Below are positions 8,168 through 14,826 of a stretch of 24,364 nt of DNA, in pieces. Source of the DNA: CAYPEK01 sp964409645 (GTDB taxonomy: Bacteria > UBP15 > UBA6099). Position 1 is the stretch's first letter. Each line of letters opens with the position of its first letter. The DNA is taken from the NCBI GenBank assembly GCA_964409645.1, contig CAYPEK010000063.1, positions 1 to 24,364 on the forward strand. Reading direction: 5' to 3'. The notes under the pieces were generated by a model. The model saw only the letters and a list, made by a program, of their open reading frames with translations. It ran no database searches and was not told the origin of the DNA. The position numbers and the translations under genes were made by a program.

Positions 8168-9072
8168 CGGGCGGCGGATTGACGAAAGGCAACATACTTT
8201 CAATCGGCCACGGGACGACGAAGGACGGCCCCGGATGGCGCTCCATCGTCTATTTCAAGGGCTGCAACTTCTCGTGCCCGTGGTGCTCGAGCCCGCACAC
8301 TATCCCGTCGAAGCCCGTGCTTCTGCTGTATCCCTCTTTCGCGAAGTATCCGGAGCGCGACGCGAGGTCGTGCCCGAAAGGCGCCGTCAGAATCGAAGGC
8401 GGCGCCTCAGTGACCGACCGTTCCGTCTGCGAGGACTGCGTCACGTTCGACTGCGTGAGATACTGCATCGACGGCTCGCGCGAGGTAGCAGGCGCCGAGA
8501 TGACGGTGGATGACGTGATCCGCGAGATCATGCCGTACAAGCGCTTTCACGCGGATTACGGAGTCACGATCTCAGGCGGCGAACCGACCTGCCAGCCGGA
8601 ATTTTTTATCGAGTTGCTGAAAGACCTCAAAGCCGCCGGATTCCACACCGCATGTGAGACGAACGGCTCCTCCCCGCGTCTCGCGGACGCGCTGCCGTAT
8701 CTCGACCTCGTGATGTGCGACCTGAAGCATTTGGACGACGCGAGGCACAAGGAACTGACGGGCGTTACGAACGAGACCGTGATCGAAAACATCCGCGCGA
8801 TTGCCGCGTCCGGCAAAGAATTGTGGATAAGGATTCCGGTGGCTCCGGGATTCAACGACGGCGAGAATTTAGCGAAAACAGCGGAGTTCGTTGCTTCGCT
8901 GAAAGGCAACATAAAGGCGGAACTGCTCGGATACCATCGCCTCGGGCTGCCGTTCTGGGAAGCGATCGGAAAGAAAAGCCCGTGCGAGAGAGTCGTCCCG
9001 CCGACGGAAACCGAAATCGAAGCCGCACGCGCACTCTTTCGCGCCGCCGGCGTCAACGTAATTGAGACGTAG
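8164..9072 (+). CDS. Radical SAM protein of the glycyl-radical-enzyme-activase (PflA-like) family
   Basis: 302 residues. The N-terminus KDGPGWRSIVYFKGC runs into the radical SAM cluster motif C34-x3-C38-x2-C41. A cysteine-rich insert follows (SCPKG, then CEDC, FDC and YC), like the extra Fe-S domain of many activases. TISGGEPTCQPEF provides the SAM-binding GGEP. The C-terminal half (DLKHLDDARHKELTG, WIRIPVAPGFND, LLGYHRLGLPFW) is PflA-like. Relatives use 5'-deoxyadenosyl radical to install a glycyl radical on a partner enzyme under anoxia. The ATG at 8164 overlaps the GH38 stop (ATGA), so it is translationally coupled; an in-frame upstream Met at 7960 lies inside the GH38 gene and is rejected. 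No glycyl radical enzyme is in the window, so its partner is unknown. Cytoplasmic. Confidence 0.9.
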   Translation: MTGGGLTKGNILSIGHGTTKDGPGWRSIVYFKGCNFSCPWCSSPHTIPSKPVLLLYPSFAKYPERDARSCPKGAVRIEGGASVTDRSVCEDCVTFDCVRYCIDGSREVAGAEMTVDDVIREIMPYKRFHADYGVTISGGEPTCQPEFFIELLKDLKAAGFHTACETNGSSPRLADALPYLDLVMCDLKHLDDARHKELTGVTNETVIENIRAIAASGKELWIRIPVAPGFNDGENLAKTAEFVASLKGNIKAELLGYHRLGLPFWEAIGKKSPCERVVPPTETEIEAARALFRAAGVNVIET

Positions 9073-9084
9073 CAATCAGGAATA

Positions 9085-11607
9085 TCAGAATCCTTCGAAG
9101 GCCTGCTTAATGTAGGATATGTTATCGTTGTATTTGCTGAAGACGTCCGACGGGGCGGCGAAGTAGAACAGGGCGAGGCAGTTCTTCAGTCCGGCGAAAT
9201 TCAGATCGAAGTGGTAGTAATCACCCTTGCGGTCTGTGAAGAAGCCGGTGAGGAAAAGTGCGTTTCGCCCGGCAATCTGCGTCTCGCCGGCCTTGGCGGT
9301 TCTGATCTTTGACACCGCGCCTAACAGGTCCATCGTCAGCAGCGATTCCGACATCATGCCTGAAAGTGCTCCGATCATTTCTTTCGCGATGTCTTCAGTG
9401 TCCGGGTTGTCGCCCATATCCTTCGGCTTAGGGATGATGTAAACGTTAGCGACGAATTGGTTCTGTTTGGGAATTCTGAATACAATTTTTTTTGCGAATC
9501 CGAGGTCGTAAACCTCGTGTTCCAGTTTGCCCGGGAAGTTGACTCTGCATCGGAAGAACGCATCCTGATAATATGAATTGGAATAGACCGTGTCGCGCGA
9601 GCTGTCAACGACCTGAAAGTCGGCTGTCCCGTTTTCGAGGATTTCCACTTCCGGATCGGGACGGAAGCCGAGCAGGGCGCCGATGTGGCCTTTTTCGTTG
9701 AAGGCGGCGCCGGTGTCGAGCTGCACGCGGATCGCGCCCGGGAAAAAGTTCAAGTCTGATGCGTCCACGTCGAGCCAAGAGCCGTCGATGTAAATCTGAT
9801 TCCATACGTGGTATCCGAATTCGCCGCCGATGTACCGCTGCCCGAATACGAAACGGGTCGGTATGCCCTTGCGGCGCGCGAGGGAGGCGAACAGGACTGC
9901 GAAATACTTGCAGTCGCCTGTGCCGCCGACCAGCATGTCGCGTGCCGCCGGCACATAAAATTCTTCTTTGTCCTTCGGTTCTATGTTGCGGATCAGCCAG
10001 TTGAATATCTTGATCGCGATTTCTAGCTGGTCTGTTTCCTCGCCGGCGATTTGATCGGCGAGCTTCGCGATTTTCGACGATTCCGTGTCCACCACGTCGT
10101 CGTACAAAAGGTAGGAATCAAGTTCTTCTTCTGTCAACGGTTTTCCCTCGACGAGTTCCGGGTCGCCCGGATACCGCCTCGCCGCTTCGAGTTCCGCTTC
10201 ATACACCCCCGGTTCGACCTCCGTGACCGACACTACTTTCTGCCTCGGCCCGTCCAGATTCATTCGTTCCGGCGGCACCTCGTTCCAGCGGATTTTCATC
10301 CGCGCGCGTGTCACGAGGTCCGGCTGCGCGACTACCTTATTCACATCCTGTCTTAAAGCCTCGAGCTTTTTCTCGTAGTCGATCACGTATGGCTGGATGT
10401 CCCATTCTTCAGGATCGTCCACCATCCACATTTCAAAACTATTAGTGTAGTCGAAGTTGCGTATCATCTTGCCGTCCGGCTGAATGAGTGCGACCTGATT
10501 GTAATGCTCGTTCGAGTCGTCGTGCGCCCACACGGCATACAATTCACTGCGCCCCTGCCGGGCCGGGAAATATTCGAGCACAGCCACTTTCATAATTATG
10601 AAGCGGCCTTCGAGCGGCAGGACCGTCGGATATTCCCTCTCGACACCCACCGCGAGGCCGTCCGAGGCAAGCTTTTCAAACAGCGCCACGTCGTGAAGCT
10701 GGTTCTCTTCCGTGTTTTTCGTCTCGAACTTGTGGCGTTTCTTTCTCGAACTGCCGCTGTCCTCGTCCTCATCTTCGGTGAGCTTTATGCCCTTCGGTTC
10801 GAGCTCGAACCCGAGCGGCGTGCGGGATCCTTTCACGCTTGCGTGCTCATCCGGGCATTTCTCTCTCAGGTTCTGCGCGATGAACAAGGAGTCGGTGTCC
10901 ACTTCTGCTTCGCATCTCATATTCAACTTATGTTCGCCGCCGCCGAACGGAAACTTGAAATTCATCGAAAAGCTGTAGTCGTAACTATACTTGAAACCTC
11001 CGTCTCCGGCGTCCTCGCGTGAGACGTAAAAGTCGCCCATAGGGTTATCGTCGATGAAGAAGACATAAGGGCGGTCGATATAATTCTCATTCGTGGCGCC
11101 GGGATGCTTGGTTATCTCCGGGTCTCCCTCGAAAACCGGAGCGGGAAGCACGGACGCGCTGCCGCCGTTGGAAGTGTAAAACCTGAATATCACCCATCTC
11201 GCCAGCGTTGGCGCCGTCTCCGCGCGTGGCGCCGCATCTCCGGCGGGGAGTTCTCCTTTGTACGCCAGCCGCCAGCCTTTCTTCTCCGATTTCGGAGTTG
11301 TCCATATCTCGACGAGGCTGATGCGTTTCTCAGGCGGCGTTCCCTCCGGATAAATGAAAGTTACCGCTCGAAGCACTGCCTCCTGATTGACATCCGTCAG
11401 CTTGAAACGCACCTCGACCGGCAGGTCGTTCTCCGCAAGTTCCATCGGCAGTTGCGGCGCGCCTGCTTTTGCGTCGCTGAACAGCCAGTACATCGAATTG
11501 GATTCGTAAGCGGCGGTAATATCCGCGGTTTTTGCCGTGCGGGGAAACGCAAAAAATGCCGCCGCCGCGATTATGAGAAAGTAGGTGAAGTGTTTTGTCC
11601 GCTTCAT
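9085..11607 (-). CDS. Exported transglutaminase-like cysteine-protease-fold protein
   Basis: 840 residues with a signal peptide (MKRTKHFTYFLIIAAAA). The long N-terminal part (about residues 30-480) is unrecognised and beta-rich, with an acidic-then-basic low-complexity stretch (TEDEDEDSGSSRKKRH) near residues 280-300. A transglutaminase-like core follows with an intact triad: C566 in GGTGDC, H600 in GYHVWN, and D615 in WLDVD. Such domains in bacteria are usually thiol proteases or peptidases, sometimes crosslinking enzymes. The C-terminal 200 residues are again unrecognised. An in-frame ATG at 11643 is rejected because it overlaps a consensus -10 (11633-11638); the ATG at 11607 sits about 20 nt after the predicted transcription start but lacks a clear Shine-Dalgarno. 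It converges with the radical SAM gene, with only 12 nt between stop codons. Confidence 0.85.
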   Translation of the reverse strand: MKRTKHFTYFLIIAAAAFFAFPRTAKTADITAAYESNSMYWLFSDAKAGAPQLPMELAENDLPVEVRFKLTDVNQEAVLRAVTFIYPEGTPPEKRISLVEIWTTPKSEKKGWRLAYKGELPAGDAAPRAETAPTLARWVIFRFYTSNGGSASVLPAPVFEGDPEITKHPGATNENYIDRPYVFFIDDNPMGDFYVSREDAGDGGFKYSYDYSFSMNFKFPFGGGEHKLNMRCEAEVDTDSLFIAQNLREKCPDEHASVKGSRTPLGFELEPKGIKLTEDEDEDSGSSRKKRHKFETKNTEENQLHDVALFEKLASDGLAVGVEREYPTVLPLEGRFIIMKVAVLEYFPARQGRSELYAVWAHDDSNEHYNQVALIQPDGKMIRNFDYTNSFEMWMVDDPEEWDIQPYVIDYEKKLEALRQDVNKVVAQPDLVTRARMKIRWNEVPPERMNLDGPRQKVVSVTEVEPGVYEAELEAARRYPGDPELVEGKPLTEEELDSYLLYDDVVDTESSKIAKLADQIAGEETDQLEIAIKIFNWLIRNIEPKDKEEFYVPAARDMLVGGTGDCKYFAVLFASLARRKGIPTRFVFGQRYIGGEFGYHVWNQIYIDGSWLDVDASDLNFFPGAIRVQLDTGAAFNEKGHIGALLGFRPDPEVEILENGTADFQVVDSSRDTVYSNSYYQDAFFRCRVNFPGKLEHEVYDLGFAKKIVFRIPKQNQFVANVYIIPKPKDMGDNPDTEDIAKEMIGALSGMMSESLLTMDLLGAVSKIRTAKAGETQIAGRNALFLTGFFTDRKGDYYHFDLNFAGLKNCLALFYFAAPSDVFSKYNDNISYIKQAFEGF

Positions 11608-11632
11608 GTTATCACAAGAGTTGCTATGCGAT

Positions 11633-11662
11633 ATTATACACATTGAGGCGGTGAGATGTAAA
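11633..11662 (-). promoter_or_regulatory. Promoter of the transglutaminase-like gene
   Basis: On the minus strand TTTACA (11657-11662, 5 of 6) and a perfect TATAAT (11633-11638) are 18 nt apart. Predicted start is near 11626, giving a leader of about 19 nt and deciding the ATG at 11607 as the start. Confidence 0.6.
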
Positions 11663-11700
11663 TGCTTCTATGATAGGCAGGGGACGCTGACACGAGCCGA

Positions 11701-11724
11701 TTTAACAGCTCCGTGACTGCTAAA
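11701..11724. repeat. Inverted repeat between esterase and transglutaminase genes
   Basis: TTTAACAG (11701-11708) and CTGCTAAA (11717-11724) form an 8-bp stem with one mispair that is G-U wobble-compatible in the minus-strand RNA, around an 8-nt loop. It lies just after the esterase stop on the minus strand. There is no clear U-run after it in that direction, so it may be an RNA-stabilising or attenuating hairpin rather than an intrinsic terminator. Confidence 0.35.
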
Positions 11725-11747
11725 AAGTGTTGTTTGCTAAGCGGGCG

Positions 11748-12662
11748 TTATTTCAATTCAGCGAATCGCTTGTCGAGCCAGTCGGCGGTTTCTTTCAGCG
11801 CAGCGTTGAAGATTCCGGGGCCGCCGGTTTTCAGGTCAACGAACGCATGGTCGGAGTTTTCGTATTCGACCTGCGTGCAGTCGCGGCCGGCGTCCTTCAT
11901 TGCCGCGCACATCTCCCGCGATTGCTGATACGGGACGAGGCTGTCCGAAAGGCCGTGCAGGAAAAACATCGGCGGCGCCTGCGTCGCGTATGTGACCGGC
12001 GATATCTTCTTTTTGAATTCCTTCTTATTTTTTGCGTTCTTGAACAGGACCGAATCGAGCATGCTCGCCGAGCTGCTTTTCATCGTTGTGAAATCGTGGA
12101 TGCCGTACCAGATGACCGCGAACGGCACCTCGGTCGTTGCGGCGTCCGCCCGCTCGTCTCCGCATGTTGCCGGCTCGAAATCAGGATTGCCCGCGGTCAC
12201 GGCCGTGATGGAGGCGAGGTAGCCGCCCGCCGAGAGGCCGATGATGGATATTTTGCCGGGATCAGCGCCGTAGTCCGCCGCGCGGGAGCGGAACCATTTC
12301 AGCGCGCATTTAACGTCGTGGATGTTCTCCGGGATGATGCCGCCGTCTTTTGCGAGCCGGTAGTTGGCGTTGAAAACGACGTAGCCGCGGGATGCGAGGT
12401 ATGCGGCCACATTCGCTGAGTTTTCCATTGCTTTGTCGCCGGTGACGAAGCCGCCGCCGTGAATAACCACCATCGCCGGAGAGGGGCTGCTCTTCGGCGC
12501 AGACGGTATGAAGACGTCGGCGGTCAGCGGGCCCGTTTTTCTCGTTATGAATGTAATGTCTTTCTTGATGGTATAGCCGTCGGAGGCGAACACTGTCTGC
12601 GCCGTGAATGCGGCCAGAGCGAACAAGAGGGCGGATGTCAGGATGGCTGCTTTGTGTTTCAC
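11748..12662 (-). CDS. Exported alpha/beta-hydrolase (esterase/lipase, HGGG type)
   Basis: 304 residues with a Sec signal peptide (ALLFALAAFTAQTVFAS, probable cleavage after FAS). Oxyanion-hole motif HGGG is at 68-71, nucleophile S144 is in GLSAGG, and the probable acid and base are D240 (GLSDSLVP) and H272 (NSDHAF). This layout matches the hormone-sensitive-lipase / BD-FAE-like esterase group, which cleaves small acyl or feruloyl esters. Placed among exported glycosidases, a carbohydrate esterase role is reasonable but unproven. It begins with GTG at 12662, supported by GAGG about 8-9 nt upstream on the minus strand. It lies upstream of the transglutaminase gene on the same strand, but that gene has its own promoter. 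Confidence 0.88.
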   Translation of the reverse strand: MKHKAAILTSALLFALAAFTAQTVFASDGYTIKKDITFITRKTGPLTADVFIPSAPKSSPSPAMVVIHGGGFVTGDKAMENSANVAAYLASRGYVVFNANYRLAKDGGIIPENIHDVKCALKWFRSRAADYGADPGKISIIGLSAGGYLASITAVTAGNPDFEPATCGDERADAATTEVPFAVIWYGIHDFTTMKSSSASMLDSVLFKNAKNKKEFKKKISPVTYATQAPPMFFLHGLSDSLVPYQQSREMCAAMKDAGRDCTQVEYENSDHAFVDLKTGGPGIFNAALKETADWLDKRFAELK

Positions 12663-12825
12663 TTTAGTAACCTCGACTCAAATTTCCGTTCTTCATCGCC
12701 GGTTTTTCGTCCCGGTCACAAATACTTTAATGTATTTTATTGTTTTTTTCTGACATTTTTTCATTTTTTATGTCGGGTTAGCAGGCGGATCGGGCGAATT
12801 CTGATCCGGCGAAGCGTTTGAGGGC

Positions 12826-12853
12826 AAAAAAAAAGGCCACCTTCCCTGGTGGC
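12826..12853 (-). terminator. Intrinsic (Rho-independent) terminator, minus strand
   Basis: On the minus strand GCCACC (12848-12853) pairs with GGTGGC (12836-12841) around loop AGGGAA, followed after one C by nine consecutive Ts (12826-12834). Strong GC stem and U-run. It is polar: on the plus strand the stem is followed only by TCTTTAGG. Confidence 0.85.
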
Positions 12854-12891
12854 TCTTTAGGAGGAGTTGCTGTGGCTAGCAGCAACCATGT
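12826..12891 (-). ncRNA. Candidate small RNA with anti-Shine-Dalgarno linker between two hairpins
   Basis: Read on the minus strand. A TATAGT -10-like box (12897-12902) would start transcription near 12890. The RNA then folds into a hairpin GTTGCTG-loop-CAGCAAC (12866-12886, 7 bp), a linker with UCCUCCU (12859-12865) followed by AAAGAG, and a terminator hairpin with nine Us. Total about 65 nt. UCCUCCU is the exact complement of the ribosome-binding sequence AGGAGGA and would be single-stranded, as in the alpha-proteobacterial alpha-r14 ('cuckoo') RNAs, which also present anti-SD motifs. No gene lies upstream on this strand for the terminator to serve. A good -35 is lacking, and I do not recognise a named RNA family. 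Confidence 0.5.
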
Positions 12892-13086
12892 CAATCACTA
12901 TAATACTTCGGCATAATTCCCGGGAACTTTAGAGGTTTTACAAAAAAATTTTAAATTTTTTCGCTTATTTAAATGTTTATTTGAAATAAAGGGCTTTTTT
13001 GGGCGTCGGAAAGGCCCGTTCCACTCATTATTTTCATACTGTTACAAAAATAACTCTTTATTAAAAGGAAATAGAGAATATTAAGA

Positions 13087-13115
13087 TTGACAAAAAACCG
13101 GGAAAGCCCCAAAAT
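13087..13115 (+). promoter_or_regulatory. Candidate promoter of the Rrf2-PstS-like operon
   Basis: A perfect TTGACA at 13087-13092, then a 17-nt spacer, then CAAAAT at 13110-13115 (4 of 6). The weak -10 followed at once by a palindrome suits a regulated promoter. Confidence 0.5.
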
Positions 13116-13117
13116 AG

Positions 13118-13141
13118 CCTGTAGTTCTATGGAGTTACAGG
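13118..13141. promoter_or_regulatory. Palindrome, probable autoregulatory operator for the Rrf2 regulator
   Basis: CCTGTA (13118-13123) and TACAGG (13136-13141) form a perfect 6-bp dyad with a 12-nt centre, starting just after the predicted -10 and ending 3 nt before the ATG. It also encloses GGAG (13131-13134). Rrf2-family proteins bind as dimers to dyad sites, often in their own promoters. An RNA hairpin blocking the ribosome site is an alternative. Confidence 0.45.
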
Positions 13142-13144
13142 ACA

Positions 13145-13603
13145 ATGTCGATTTCAGCTAAAGGCGAATACGCGGTTCTCGCACTTCTCGATCTCGCTCT
13201 TGCGTATCCGGGCGGCACTCTTGTCAAAACTTCCGACATCGCATCGCGTCACGGGATTTCGAAGAAATATCTCGAACAGATTCTGCTCACTTATAAAGGA
13301 AAAGGATACGTTGGAAGCAAATCGGGGCAGAACGGCGGATATTTTATGGCAAAAGACCCGGCCGGGATAACGATTGCCGACGCGTTGCGGGCGGTGGAGG
13401 GGCCGCTTGCACCGGTGAGGTGCGTGAGCGTGACGGCTTACTCGAAGTGCTCGCGGAAAATCGAAGAGAAATGCGCACTACGGACTGTGTGGAAAGAAGC
13501 GCGCGACGCGATGGTTGGCGTTCTTGAGCGGACGACGCTCGAAGAGCTTGCGGGCCGCGCGCGCGCGATGGCCGGAGAGGCCCAAGATATGTACTACATT
13601 TGA
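13145..13603 (+). CDS. Rrf2-family transcriptional regulator with three cysteines (possible Fe-S sensor)
   Basis: 152 residues. The N-terminal winged helix is typical of Rrf2 (MSISAKGEYAVLALLDLA, then SKKYLEQILLTYKGKGYV and the wing SKSGQNGGYFMAKDP). Cysteines at 93, 102 and 110 (C-x8-C-x7-C) lie where IscR and NsrR carry their cluster ligands (C-x5-C-x5-C in E. coli IscR), so an iron-sulfur or redox-sensing role is plausible although the spacing differs. It is the first gene of a likely operon with the PstS-like gene, 41 nt downstream, and has a palindrome over its own start region. Targets could include neighbouring anaerobic Fe-S enzymes, but that is inference. GGAG is about 10 nt before the ATG. 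Confidence 0.9.
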   Translation: MSISAKGEYAVLALLDLALAYPGGTLVKTSDIASRHGISKKYLEQILLTYKGKGYVGSKSGQNGGYFMAKDPAGITIADALRAVEGPLAPVRCVSVTAYSKCSRKIEEKCALRTVWKEARDAMVGVLERTTLEELAGRARAMAGEAQDMYYI

Positions 13604-13644
13604 TAATGCCGCCCGGATATTAAGTCGGCGGTGAGGGAGAAAAC

Positions 13645-14589
13645 ATGAAAAAGCGAACGATCCTGATAGTTGCATCGGTGTTGTTTGTGGCGTTGCGTTG
13701 CGGCGCCGCGGCCGCCGAGGAGCGTATTTCGGTGTCCGGCGCGTGGGCGCTGTACCCGATGATGGTTGAGTGGGCGGGCGAGTACCAGAAGACGCACAAG
13801 GGGATAGTGATAGACGTTTCCGCCGGCGGCGCCGGGAAAGGCGCGGCGGATACGCTCGCGGGTGTTGTGAACATCGGAATGATTTCGCGTGAGGCGCATC
13901 CGGACGAGATCAAACAGGGCGGGGTTTTCATCCCGGTGGCGAAGGACGCGGTCATCCCGGTCATCAACGCCAAGAATCCTGTTGCTAAATCGCTAAAGAC
14001 GCACGGGCTGCGGAAAGATATTTTTATTGAGATGTGGATGGAAGGAAAAAGCATGACGTGGGGCGAGGTAGCCGGCGCAAAGTCGAAGGAACCGGCGCGG
14101 GTTTACACGCGGTCGGATGCATGCGGCGCGGCGGAGAGCTGGGCGAAGTATCTCGGCGGCAAGCAGGAGGACCTGAAGGGCGTCGGCGTTTACGGCGACC
14201 CGGGGCTGCTGGAGGCGGTGCGCAAGGATCCGCTCGGCGCGGGCTATAATAACTATTCGTATGTGTACGATCAGAAAACGGGGAAGATGATGCAGGGTGT
14301 GATAGTGGTGCCGATCGACTCGAACGCGAACGGGAAAGTTGACCCGGACGAGAAGGTGGACACGCGCGCGATGCTCAAGAACAGCATCGTGAAAGGTGTG
14401 TATCCGCATCCGCCGGCGCGGCCGCTGTATGTAATGACGCTCGGCGAGCCGAAAGGCGCCACGCGGGATTTCATTCTGTGGATTCTCACGAAGGGGCAAG
14501 CGATGATTCCGAAGGCGGGCTATCTCGCGATACCCGATAAGGATTTGAAGAAGCAACTCGATTCGCTGAAAGCGGCGAAGAAGAAATAG
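13645..14589 (+). CDS. PstS-like exported solute (phosphate/oxyanion) binding protein with an EF-hand loop
   Basis: 314 residues with a Sec signal peptide (hydrophobic ILIVASVLFVAL, probable cleavage near AAAAEE). The mature part has PstS-like features: SGAWALYPMMVEWAGEY, then SAGGAGKG, and RSDACGAAESW, the segments that contact phosphate in PstS proteins. Between the lobes, residues 225-236 read DSNANGKVDPDE, a perfect 12-position EF-hand/dockerin-type calcium loop (D1, N3, N5, G6, D9, E12). No pstC, pstA or pstB follows, so it may be an orphan binding protein, a sensor or a phosphate scavenger feeding a distant transporter. GAGGGAG precedes the ATG. It probably shares the Rrf2 transcript. 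Ligand is not certain; other oxyanions such as tungstate or molybdate are possible. Confidence 0.85.
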   Translation: MKKRTILIVASVLFVALRCGAAAAEERISVSGAWALYPMMVEWAGEYQKTHKGIVIDVSAGGAGKGAADTLAGVVNIGMISREAHPDEIKQGGVFIPVAKDAVIPVINAKNPVAKSLKTHGLRKDIFIEMWMEGKSMTWGEVAGAKSKEPARVYTRSDACGAAESWAKYLGGKQEDLKGVGVYGDPGLLEAVRKDPLGAGYNNYSYVYDQKTGKMMQGVIVVPIDSNANGKVDPDEKVDTRAMLKNSIVKGVYPHPPARPLYVMTLGEPKGATRDFILWILTKGQAMIPKAGYLAIPDKDLKKQLDSLKAAKKK

Positions 14590-14628
14590 TCACCCGGACG
14601 CGGATTTTAGCTTCGGAAATTGATTAAT

Positions 14629-14652
14629 AGGGACATGAACAATGTTGTCCCT
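14629..14652. repeat. Perfect inverted repeat after the PstS-like gene
   Basis: AGGGACA (14629-14635) and TGTCCCT (14646-14652) make a 7-bp perfect stem with a 10-nt loop, 40 nt after the PstS-like stop. No T-run follows on the plus strand, so if it ends transcription it does so weakly; it may protect the mRNA 3' end. Confidence 0.4.
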
Positions 14653-14735
14653 GCGTGTTGTTGAGATGTTTGCGGACGCGCGCCTCAGCGACAATTATGC
14701 AAATTTCGTCCGCCGGTTTTCTCCATAATTTCAAA

Positions 14736-14764
14736 TTGTCCTTTATTAATATAATGTTTATAAT
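14736..14764 (+). promoter_or_regulatory. Promoter of the second GH38 gene
   Basis: TTGTCC (14736-14741) and a perfect TATAAT (14759-14764) are 17 nt apart. Predicted start is near 14771, giving a leader of about 55 nt that ends in AAGGAG (14814-14819), 7 nt before the ATG at 14827. This separates the gene from the Rrf2-PstS unit. Confidence 0.65.
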
Positions 14765-14826
14765 AATCGCGGCCGGTGGATAGTGATGTCCGGCTTTTGT
14801 ATTTTCCGGACCAAAGGAGATACTGG

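Larger units (their letters stand above)
12663..13144. other. 482-bp AT-rich intergenic region between divergent esterase and Rrf2 genes
   Basis: It holds, left to right: the esterase leader and an unclear minus-strand promoter (a TAAAAT-like -10 within the A-rich stretch near 12735); a short inverted repeat CGGATC/GATCCG (12786-12808) with no U-run; the candidate small RNA on the minus strand (12826-12891); long A/T tracts at 12940-12990 that could act as UP elements or bend DNA; and the Rrf2 promoter and palindrome (13087-13141). I see no protein-coding gene supported in it. Composition is clearly more AT-rich than the flanking coding DNA. Confidence 0.7.

Noticed and set aside
12786..12808. 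CGGATC/GATCCG inverted repeat
   Set aside because: Six-bp arms with an 11-nt loop and no U-run or gene context; likely chance.
12899..12904. TATAAT on the plus strand
   Set aside because: No -35 at the right distance and no gene close downstream; it overlaps the minus-strand -10-like box of the small-RNA candidate.
12872..12916. A 14-codon plus-strand mini-ORF starting with GTG, 6 nt after a perfect AGGAGGA
   Set aside because: The site is explained better as the complement of the small-RNA linker and hairpin, no plus-strand promoter is visible upstream, and the peptide has no recognisable feature. Ribosome profiling would settle it.
13645..14589. A complete phosphate-transport (pst) operon
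   Set aside because: Only the binding protein is present; no permease or ATPase gene follows, and the next gene is GH38 with its own promoter.
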